DNA from: Flavobacteriales bacterium
GTDB taxonomy: Bacteria; Bacteroidota; Bacteroidia; Flavobacteriales_F; PHOS-HE28
Assembly (NCBI GenBank): GCA_020854015.1
Contig: JADZGG010000343.1
Coordinates: 1 to 7,693, forward strand
Direction: 5' to 3'
Length of the DNA stretch: 7,693 bases
The notes beneath the pieces were generated by a model. It was not told the DNA's origin, did not search any database, and saw only the letters and a program-made list of their open reading frames with translations. A program made the position numbers and the translations under genes. Positions 1 through 5,956 of the stretch are shown here, one piece after another (the first letter of the stretch is position 1; each line of letters opens with the position of its first letter).

Positions 1-1984
1 CGTCGTTGTCCGCATCCGGGAACCACTGGAAGTCCTCATCCACCAACCCGTTGCAGTTGTTGTCGATGCCGTCGCACTGTTCCACAGCCGACACGCCAAC
101 GGGCACCGTAGTGGCCTCGCCGATCAGGAAATAGTACTCTGTGAACGGCCCACCAGGTATCTCGGCGAGACCGGCCTCGAACAGAACGACATCATTCTGC
201 TGGGCCAACACGGAAAGGCAACCAGCCGGTGCGCATACTGTCACCTTGCCGTAGCTCGCGTCCGCTTGCGCATCATAGGCGATGGTGACGGGCCCGGAGT
301 AGAGCGTATCGCCGGCCGCTTCCACCAGGAGCAGCGCAATGCCATTGGCCACCTGGTCCTGCGCGAACAGGGTGATGGTCACCACGTTCGCCTGGCAACA
401 GCTACCGTCGTCGCAGTTGGCCAGCGGGTTGAAATTGTTGGCGCCCGGGTCGGTACATCCGTTGATCACCGTGCCGATCACGAAGTCCAATTCCCCATCT
501 ACGATCGTGCCGGAGGCGAACGTGTTGCCCAGCAGTTCCGCGGTGAAGGTTCCGGTGAGCGGTTGCGAAGCGCCATCGAGCACGACCGCATTGAGGCAGC
601 CGTCCTGCGCGCAGAAGGATATGGAGCTACCAGTGCCTTGCACAACCAATTCACCTGAACCGTTCTCCAAGGTGAAAACGGCTGCTGCACCTGCAGCTGT
701 GGTCAGGTTCACCGTAACGGTATCGCACGTAGGGCACTGCGCCATCAGCGCTTGGTACGCCGCGAACACGTTCAATTTTCCTCCCGTGATGGTGAGCGCG
801 TTGCCACCCGGCACGGATGCGGTGTTGTTCAGGATCGCATTTTTCACCAGGTCGCGCGCGGCCTGCGGGTCGTCCATCACCAGTGCTGCGAACCCGGGAC
901 AGGGCACGGAGTAGAGCAAGGCGATAGCGCCCGCCACATGCGGAATGGCGAAGGAGTTGCCATCGGCCAGTTGGTAGTTATTGAACTCATCGGCCACCGG
1001 AACGTCCAGCCCGGGTGCGAGCAGGTGGACCGAATTGTTGCCGAAAGCGTAGGGGATTTGACCCAGAGGCCCAATGGAACCCACGACCAGGTGCTCGGCC
1101 AACGCGCAACTCGAAGGATACTCCGGCGCCGCGTCCAGGTCGGTCGGTTCATTCGGTCCGGAAGTGATCACGAGTATGCCCGCTGAGGCCATGTCGTGAA
1201 AGAGCGGATAGCTGAATCCGTCACACGCCAGAACACCGGGCGTACCCCACGATGCCGTGACACTCACCACCAGGGCGCCGTTCACGCCGTTCGAGTTGTT
1301 GAACTGTTGCCGCAGGGTAAGCGCATCCTCGAACACTTCGATCACATCCGACAGATCGAAAGCAGCAGCACTGGAAACGATGTCCACGTCCCAGTTCACA
1401 CCTGCGATGCCTTGTGCATTGTTGCCTACCGCACCCACCACACTGGCCACCGCCGTTCCGTGGAACGCACCGCTGCCCTGGTGCGGGGATCCCGGCCAGA
1501 TGTTATTCTGCAGGTCAGGATGGGTGGTCTCGATGGCCTCATCGCTGATCGCCACAGCGATGCGCTTTCCGTTGGCCATGGTCCCGCCCGTGGTGAAGTC
1601 CCACACAGGTTCCACGTTGATGTCGTCCATGGACCATTGGTCGCCGTAGTCCGTGTCGTTCGGCACCGCGCGATACAGGATCCGGTAGTTGAGGGAAGTG
1701 GCGACCACTCCGGGAATACGCGCAACGAGCTTTTCAATGTTCCTGTCTTCGAAGCCCGTTCCCTGCACCTCCAACTTGTGGTAGCGCGCATTTCGCCCCA
1801 GCGGCACAATGCCTTTCAACCTGGTGCCAAGAGGCAGCTGGCGCGAAACATCTTGTTGCACTTCCTCGAGCTTGTTCTCCTCGTTCAATAGGAAGAGGAC
1901 TTCGCCGGGCTGCCAGGCCTGCTGCGCCACCAACATGGAAGAGCAGAGCAGGAATAAGAGCAGGAGGATGGGTTTGCGGTTCAT
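1..1984 (-). CDS. Secreted S8 (subtilisin-like) serine peptidase with C-terminal surface modules, 3' end missing
   Basis: The frame is open from ATG 1984 to the window edge (661 codons, no stop). An in-frame TGA lies at 2048-2050 with no other ATG between, which fixes the start. Residues 1-21 form a signal peptide (NRK, then a leucine-rich core, ending LVAQ). Residues 25-125 resemble a subtilase propeptide. Residues 140-410 are the peptidase domain, with a putative triad of Asp148 (AISDEAIETTHPDL), His175 (HGTAVASVVG) and Ser344 (GNSFAIPHVAGAIALL). Two Cys-containing beta-type modules follow (about 421-505 and 534-628). Between them is a GCTDP...DDGSC linker typical of Bacteroidota surface proteins, and at the edge a MopE-type CDGIDNNCNGLVDED motif (PF11617-like). 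It probably cleaves proteins outside the cell or at its surface. The oxyanion region (SGPNEP) and the GNS before Ser344 depart from the usual AGN and GTS. It lies downstream of the response regulator. A type IX sorting domain is expected beyond the edge but not seen. Certain as a gene; activity is less sure. Confidence 0.93.
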   Translation of the reverse strand, partial: MNRKPILLLLFLLCSSMLVAQQAWQPGEVLFLLNEENKLEEVQQDVSRQLPLGTRLKGIVPLGRNARYHKLEVQGTGFEDRNIEKLVARIPGVVATSLNYRILYRAVPNDTDYGDQWSMDDINVEPVWDFTTGGTMANGKRIAVAISDEAIETTHPDLQNNIWPGSPHQGSGAFHGTAVASVVGAVGNNAQGIAGVNWDVDIVSSAAAFDLSDVIEVFEDALTLRQQFNNSNGVNGALVVSVTASWGTPGVLACDGFSYPLFHDMASAGILVITSGPNEPTDLDAAPEYPSSCALAEHLVVGSIGPLGQIPYAFGNNSVHLLAPGLDVPVADEFNNYQLADGNSFAIPHVAGAIALLYSVPCPGFAALVMDDPQAARDLVKNAILNNTASVPGGNALTITGGKLNVFAAYQALMAQCPTCDTVTVNLTTAAGAAAVFTLENGSGELVVQGTGSSISFCAQDGCLNAVVLDGASQPLTGTFTAELLGNTFASGTIVDGELDFVIGTVINGCTDPGANNFNPLANCDDGSCCQANVVTITLFAQDQVANGIALLLVEAAGDTLYSGPVTIAYDAQADASYGKVTVCAPAGCLSVLAQQNDVVLFEAGLAEIPGGPFTEYYFLIGEATTVPVGVSAVEQCDGIDNNCNGLVDEDFQWFPDADND
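2..82 (-). other. MopE-type putative metal-binding motif at the end of the visible subtilase
   Basis: Codons 635-661 contain EQCDGIDNNCNGLVDEDF followed by WFPDADND. This matches the usual start of the MopE/PF11617 repeat (xxCDGxDNNCdGxxDEg, then W-x-x-D-x-D-x-D-G). The Asp-rich DADND at the edge would begin an EF-hand-like calcium loop. More copies may follow outside the window. The metal-binding role comes from the family name and is not shown by the sequence. Confidence 0.7.
395..463 (-). other. GCTDP...DDGSC linker motif inside the subtilase
   Basis: Codons 508-530 read NGCTDP, then an Asn-rich stretch, then CDDGSCC. This short Cys/Asp motif recurs between domains of Bacteroidota secreted and surface proteins. 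Here it separates the two beta-type modules and supports a surface or extracellular location. The role of the motif itself is not known to me. Confidence 0.7.
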
Positions 1985-2025
1985 TTCGCTCGGACGATTG
2001 ATGCGTTCGTGCGACCAAATTCCCG

Positions 2026-2054
2026 GATCCCTTGATCCCTTTGCGTGTCAAGGG
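2026..2054. repeat. Tandem GATCCCTT pair overlapping a 7-bp hairpin
   Basis: GATCCCTT occurs twice head to tail (2026-2033 and 2034-2041). Overlapping it, CCCTTGA (2029-2035) pairs with TCAAGGG (2048-2054) across a 12-base loop. Both lie 42-70 bases upstream of the subtilase start codon. Confidence 0.4.
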
Positions 2055-2095
2055 GGTCAACCTTAGTTACTGTGCTTGATGAACATTGGTTGACC
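2055..2095. repeat. 8-bp perfect inverted repeat with 25-base spacer
   Basis: GGTCAACC (2055-2062) and GGTTGACC (2088-2095) are exact reverse complements. The pairing does not extend in either direction. The second arm sits inside its own small 4-bp hairpin (TTGG-TTGA-CCAA). The repeat lies 22 bases downstream of the response regulator stop codon. Confidence 0.5.
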
Positions 2096-2116
2096 AAGCG
2101 ACGCCCCGCTCGGCCC

Positions 2117-2758
2117 TTACCGGCCGAAATACCGGTTCACCGCTTCGGTCCTGTTCTGCACATGCAGCTTATCGTACATGCGGTGGATGTGCTGCTTGAT
2201 GGTGCCGACCGTGATACCAAGTCGGTCGCCGATCTCCTTGTATAGTAGGCCGTCTGCGAGCAAGGCCAGCACTTGCTGCTCGCGATCGCTCAAGCCGCTC
2301 TCGGCCATGTTACTTGAAGCGCCGCTGGGGCGCAAGTGGGCCACCACGCGGCGTGCGACATGCGCGCTCATGGGACTGCCGCCGCTGCTCAGTTCACGAA
2401 CGGCGTCCAGGATCTGGTCCGGGGTGCTGCTTTTTAGTATGTAGCCGTTCGCACCGGCCTTCAATGCCTCGAACACCCGATGGTCATCGTCATGGACCGT
2501 GTACATCAAGTATTGCGTGCCATTGCATCGCTGGCTCATCTGCCGCACACAATCGATCCCGCTGGCGCCCGGAAGGTTGATGTCCATGATCACGACATCC
2601 GGGCAAGTCTCTCCCAGTCGCATCAGTGCATCTTCGGCCGTGCTGTGCACAGTGAACGCTTCCATGCCATCTTCGAAAAGGAATAGCGACCGCAACGTTT
2701 CGCGGATGGTGCTATCATCTTCGACGATGCTCACCTTGATCGGTACGGAAGTGCTCAT
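2117..2758 (-). CDS. NarL/LuxR-family two-component response regulator (REC-HTH)
   Basis: This 213-residue protein has the normal length for the NarL/FixJ group. The receiver domain covers residues 7-125: an acidic pocket in VSIVEDD (Glu13, Asp14, Asp15), phosphoacceptor Asp59 in VVIMDINLPG, switch Thr87 in LMYTVHDD, and Lys109 in GYILKSS. A linker (about 140-153) leads to a LuxR-type helix-turn-helix at 154-213: LSDREQQVLALLADG, then YKEIGDRLGI, TVGTIKQHIH and KLHVQNRTEAV. It should bind DNA in the cytoplasm after phosphorylation. The partner is very likely the histidine kinase directly upstream on the same strand, whose stop lies 46 bases before this ATG, so the two are probably co-transcribed. 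There is no clear Shine-Dalgarno before the ATG, as is common in Bacteroidota. The target genes are unknown; the subtilase downstream is a candidate. No residue essential to the family is missing. Confidence 0.96.
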   Translation of the reverse strand: MSTSVPIKVSIVEDDSTIRETLRSLFLFEDGMEAFTVHSTAEDALMRLGETCPDVVIMDINLPGASGIDCVRQMSQRCNGTQYLMYTVHDDDHRVFEALKAGANGYILKSSTPDQILDAVRELSSGGSPMSAHVARRVVAHLRPSGASSNMAESGLSDREQQVLALLADGLLYKEIGDRLGITVGTIKQHIHRMYDKLHVQNRTEAVNRYFGR

Positions 2759-2804
2759 GCTGCGAATGTGATGTTAGGTCCCAGTTCCGGCAATAGAACC
2801 TTCG

Positions 2805-5800
2805 TTAGGGTCGCTCGATGGGCACCATGAAGTGGATACGTGTGCCAACTTCTCCGTCCATGCGAAGGGTCCCGCCTAGGGAAGTGATCCGTTTGCGCAT
2901 GTTGCGAAGGCCGTTGCCTACCGCATCCTCCGTTCCCTGTGGTAATCCCACACCGTTATCACCAAGTTCAACATGGACCGCGTCCGTCCAGTTCATGTGC
3001 AGATCAACGGTCGTGGCATGGGCATGCTTCACAATGTTGTGCAATGCCTCTTTGACGACAAGGAAGATGTTGCGGCGTTGTTCACTGCTCAGACGGGCCT
3101 CCGGCCATGGGCCGCCCGCATCCACTTGTATGGCAAGTCCGTTCTGTTCGCAATAGGTCCGGGCATAGTTGGTCGTGTACACCACCAGGTCCTCCAAGCT
3201 CGTCTGATCCGCGTTCATGGTCCAGATGATCTGGCGCATGCTGCCGATCAGCTCGCCTGCGGTGCTGGCCAGTGATCCCAGCTGTTCGCGCTTCACCGGG
3301 TCCTTCTCCACGCGGAGCGCCATTTCACTGCGGAGCTTCAAAGCGCTGAGGCCCGCACCAAGGTCATCGTGCATGTCCCCCGCAATGCGGACACGTTCCT
3401 GAAGGATGGCCTGCTCGCGTTGGAAGCTATCGCGTTGTTCCCTTAGGCGCTCGTGCAGATAGAAGCGGAATGCCAGGAAGAGCAGTGCAGCGGTCATGAG
3501 CAGGACCAGCGACCTGAACCACCAAGTGGCATAGAAGGGTGGGAGCACCGCGACGTCGATGAAGGCGGGATCGGCGCTCCAATCCACGCCATTCGAGCTG
3601 GCCTGCACCTCAATGCGATGGTCGCCGGTAGGGAGGTCGAAGAGGTCGATGCGCTGTGCATTCCCGATAAGCGACCAACCGGCGTTCTTGCCCACCAGGC
3701 GATACCTGAATTGTACAGCGGCACGCAGTGCAGCTCCAACGACACCGAGCTCGAGGGTGATGGCTTTCCGCGCGGCTGTCAAACGCAGGGCTTCCGCAGG
3801 TATGCTGTCATGATAGATCCGATCGTTGACACGAACGGATGTCAGGATCGCACGCGGTGCTGAAACGGTTGTCCGTTCACGCCTAGGGTCGTGGAACACC
3901 AGGTACTTGCCCACTCCAAAGACGATGCGTCCGTTGGGCAGTTCTGCCAGAGCGCCGGTGACGTCCTGCATGTCGAGGCCATCGGGCAGGATCAATGGCG
4001 TGAAGCCCTTGGCATTTGGGGATTTGCGTGCGATCCCTTGAGAAGTGCAGACCCAAATGGTGCCGGAGGTGTCGAAATGGATGCGACTGATACGCACTCC
4101 GGGCAGGCCGTGCTTCCGATTGATGTAGCGGGCGCTTCCTTTTACTGGATCGTAGACCACGATGCCCTCCTCATGTGGTCCAAGCCAAAGCTCCCCGTTC
4201 GGCGCCTCGGCCAGGCAACGCACCACGCCCCCCATGTTCCCCCCGTCCTTATCGGTGATCGTGCGAAAGCGATCGTTCTCCAGACAGGCCAGCCCTCCGC
4301 CATCGTTCAGGCCCAACCAGCTTCTGCCTTCGCGATCCCGCAGCAGATCCAACATCATGCGGCTCGGCAAGCGACCGAAGGGCCCCCCAGAAGTGTCCGT
4401 GCGTTCTGTGCGTTCAAGTGCGGGGTCGTACAGATAGAGCCCTCTGCCCCAAGTACCAATCCATGTTCGACCTTCCGGATCGGTCCGTACGAAAGTGGCG
4501 TTGGTATGGCCGACCGGGTCAGGTCCGTTCTCGAACTCGGTGGCATATATCAACTGCATGGTGTGTACATCCAGGACCGCAGGACCATGAGCGGTACCGA
4601 TCCAGGCGGATCGTGAATTACGCTTCGAAAGGTCGTTGATGATGTTGCCCCAGTACTTATCCGTGTTCGGCATCGGTGGAAGCTCGAAACGGGCGTTGTG
4701 CACCTGTCCGCTTGGTAGTTCCAGCCGAATGACGCCATTTCCTGCGGTGCCGATCAGCAATGTGTCGCTGTTCCAGATGAACAGTTCCAAGAGTTCACGT
4801 TCATTGCCGGGCAGCGCTCTGACCTGTAGTGCATCATTGGCCGGACGCAGCACCGCGATGCCTGCGACCGTTGCGAACCAGCGTTCGTCCGAACGCGTTC
4901 GAAGGCTGGCGGAGACCTTTCCTGAGCGCAACGCGGCAGGAACGGTCAGAGAAGGTCTGACCTCTTTCCATGGGGATCCGGCGTCACGATACAGCAGGCG
5001 ATGGGTCCATAGGGAGACCCAGTGGCGGCCGTCGCCATCCATCTGTTGCCATTTTAGGGTGAATGCGTTCGGAACGCCTTCCAAGGAATCGAGAACCGTT
5101 CTCGTGCCAGTGGAAAGATCGTAGGCCAAGAGGGCACGCGCCCGTTCGTCAAAACACCAGAGCGAGTCGGTACCCTGGAGCATCACCTTGGTCTGGAACC
5201 GGTCGTTGAACCACGGTGCTCCTTTCCCGGCATTGCGGTGATCCATCCAATGGTCGGTGGCTGCATTCCAGAACGCCAGACCTTTCGTGGAGCCGGCCCA
5301 CAGTCCGTTCCGAGCAGGGTCCCAGTGCAGTGCGGCTTGCACCCGCACACTCCCAGGCGGTCCCTCTCCGACGTCATGGCCTTCCATGGGTGAGAAGAGG
5401 CCTGTGCGCGGATCGAAGCGGAACAACCCTTCTTCGCTCACCACCCAGATCAAGGTGTCACCCACGCAGTGCAACTGCAACATGCGGTTGGCCTGGTGGG
5501 CGGCATTGCCGGAAGCCGGCACACGATAGGATGTGAAGCCGCCATGTATGGGGTCGTAATGCGAGAGCCCGGCCATGGTGGCCAGCCATAACCTGCCGCG
5601 CGTGTCCTCGGCCAGCCAGTTCACCTGGTCGTGTGCAATGCTGCTGCTATCGTTCCGGTCGTGGTGGAAGGAGCGTATCCGGGTTCCCTCCAGCCGAGCG
5701 AGGCCGGTGGTCGTCCCGGCCCATATGTATCCGTGCCGATCCTCGAAAAGGCTGAGCACCTCATTGCCTGGCAGCCCATCCGCCATGGTGAGATGGTCGA

Positions 5801-5876
5801 ACAGAGGTTCTTGTTGCGCAACGAGCGTCAAGTTCCGGCCGATGACCAAACCGAACAGGAGAGCCGCGCGCCGCAT
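2805..5876 (-). CDS. Two-component sensor histidine kinase: Reg_prop beta-propellers, Y_Y_Y, one membrane helix, HisKA_3, HATPase_c
   Basis: The protein has 1023 residues from ATG 5876; a TTG start at 5885 would add three. ATG is preferred because the hydrophobic leader (MRRAALLFGLV...LVAQ) begins there. Residues 25 to about 670 carry Reg_prop-like repeats: GYIWAGTTTGLARLEG, GRLWLATMAGLSHYDP, NGLWAGSTKGLAF, GRTWIGTWGRGLYLYDP, GRSWLGL, GELWLGP and GTIWVCTSQGIA. They probably form two propellers outside the inner membrane. A Y_Y_Y domain follows (about 723-780), then a membrane helix (about 787-805) and a short coiled coil. The HisKA_3 dimerisation domain has phosphoacceptor His836 in GDMHDDLGAG. 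The HATPase domain shows EALHNIVKHAHA (Asn947), DNGVG (Asp973) and GNGLRNMRKR. It should sense a periplasmic ligand, autophosphorylate and pass phosphate to the adjacent regulator. Unlike hybrid HTCS proteins it has no fused receiver or AraC domain. The ligand is unknown. Confidence 0.95.
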   Translation of the reverse strand: MRRAALLFGLVIGRNLTLVAQQEPLFDHLTMADGLPGNEVLSLFEDRHGYIWAGTTTGLARLEGTRIRSFHHDRNDSSSIAHDQVNWLAEDTRGRLWLATMAGLSHYDPIHGGFTSYRVPASGNAAHQANRMLQLHCVGDTLIWVVSEEGLFRFDPRTGLFSPMEGHDVGEGPPGSVRVQAALHWDPARNGLWAGSTKGLAFWNAATDHWMDHRNAGKGAPWFNDRFQTKVMLQGTDSLWCFDERARALLAYDLSTGTRTVLDSLEGVPNAFTLKWQQMDGDGRHWVSLWTHRLLYRDAGSPWKEVRPSLTVPAALRSGKVSASLRTRSDERWFATVAGIAVLRPANDALQVRALPGNERELLELFIWNSDTLLIGTAGNGVIRLELPSGQVHNARFELPPMPNTDKYWGNIINDLSKRNSRSAWIGTAHGPAVLDVHTMQLIYATEFENGPDPVGHTNATFVRTDPEGRTWIGTWGRGLYLYDPALERTERTDTSGGPFGRLPSRMMLDLLRDREGRSWLGLNDGGGLACLENDRFRTITDKDGGNMGGVVRCLAEAPNGELWLGPHEEGIVVYDPVKGSARYINRKHGLPGVRISRIHFDTSGTIWVCTSQGIARKSPNAKGFTPLILPDGLDMQDVTGALAELPNGRIVFGVGKYLVFHDPRRERTTVSAPRAILTSVRVNDRIYHDSIPAEALRLTAARKAITLELGVVGAALRAAVQFRYRLVGKNAGWSLIGNAQRIDLFDLPTGDHRIEVQASSNGVDWSADPAFIDVAVLPPFYATWWFRSLVLLMTAALLFLAFRFYLHERLREQRDSFQREQAILQERVRIAGDMHDDLGAGLSALKLRSEMALRVEKDPVKREQLGSLASTAGELIGSMRQIIWTMNADQTSLEDLVVYTTNYARTYCEQNGLAIQVDAGGPWPEARLSSEQRRNIFLVVKEALHNIVKHAHATTVDLHMNWTDAVHVELGDNGVGLPQGTEDAVGNGLRNMRKRITSLGGTLRMDGEVGTRIHFMVPIERP

Positions 5877-5930
5877 GCCCGGCAAATTACGCGGTAGGCG
5901 GCTTTCTCCTCGGTACGGTAAGAAGTGAGC

Positions 5931-5945
5931 ATTCGCTCGCCGAAT
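5931..5945. repeat. Small inverted repeat next to the -7 element
   Basis: ATTCG (5931-5935) and CGAAT (5941-5945) are perfect reverse complements around a 5-base centre. The right arm overlaps the first base of the putative -7 element, a position where a regulator could block or assist the polymerase. It is short enough to be chance. Confidence 0.3.
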
Positions 5946-5952
5946 AGCTTTG
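5945..5952 (+). promoter_or_regulatory. Putative Bacteroidota -7 promoter element TAGCTTTG
   Basis: This is an exact match to TAnnTTTG, 4 bases before the ATG of the SBBP-repeat gene. Transcription would start at or within a few bases of the start codon, giving a leaderless mRNA. A chance match is possible because the motif has only six fixed bases and no -33 partner is visible. Confidence 0.45.
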
Positions 5953-5956
5953 CGCC

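Larger units (their letters stand above)
1985..2116. promoter_or_regulatory. Intergenic region between response regulator and subtilase, with inverted and tandem repeats
   Basis: This 132-base gap has no ORF of note. It holds an 8-bp perfect inverted repeat (GGTCAACC 2055-2062 / GGTTGACC 2088-2095, 25-base spacer). A 7-bp one lies beside it (CCCTTGA 2029-2035 / TCAAGGG 2048-2054, 12-base loop), and an 8-bp tandem direct repeat GATCCCTT overlaps that at 2026-2041. No T-run follows either stem on the minus strand, so a classical intrinsic terminator is not supported. On the minus strand a TTTG (2019-2016) lies 31 bases before the subtilase ATG but lacks the TA of a full TAnnTTTG element. Operator, attenuator or weak terminator are all possible; the function is unknown. 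Confidence 0.4.
5877..5956. promoter_or_regulatory. Divergent intergenic promoter region
   Basis: These 80 bases separate two diverging start codons. On the plus strand TAGCTTTG (5945-5952) matches the Bacteroidota -7 consensus TAnnTTTG exactly. On the minus strand TAATTTG (5889-5883) resembles it with a one-base instead of a two-base spacer. Both end within 4-6 bases of their ATG. I do not see a -33 TTG at the expected distance for the plus-strand element. A GAGGAG stretch (minus strand, near 5906-5911) is too far from the kinase ATG to act as its ribosome site. Both genes must be driven from here or from very close by. Confidence 0.55.

Noticed and set aside
339..914. Plus-strand open frame of 191 codons
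   Set aside because: Antisense shadow of the subtilase C-terminal modules, with composition typical of a read-through complement.
1196..1891. Plus-strand open frame of 231 codons
   Set aside because: It is antisense to the subtilase, whose catalytic motifs are read from the other strand. No domain or plausible start context.
2016..2051. TTGACA (minus strand, 2051-2046) as a sigma70-type -35 for the subtilase
   Set aside because: The hexamer 17 bases downstream is ATCCGG, not TATAAT-like. The TTTG at 2019-2016 lacks the TA of a Bacteroidota -7 element and the spacing is too long.
2029..2054. Rho-independent terminator after the response regulator
   Set aside because: The 7-bp stem has a 12-base loop and is not followed by a T-run on the transcribed strand.
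3891..4616. Plus-strand open frame of 241 codons
   Set aside because: It lies opposite the propeller region of the sensor kinase, which has clear Reg_prop motifs in the minus frame. The product has no recognisable features.
5877..5885. TTG start for the sensor kinase, three codons upstream of the ATG
   Set aside because: The TTG lies inside the putative -7 element, and the hydrophobic leader starts at the ATG. The ATG at 5876 is the simpler choice.
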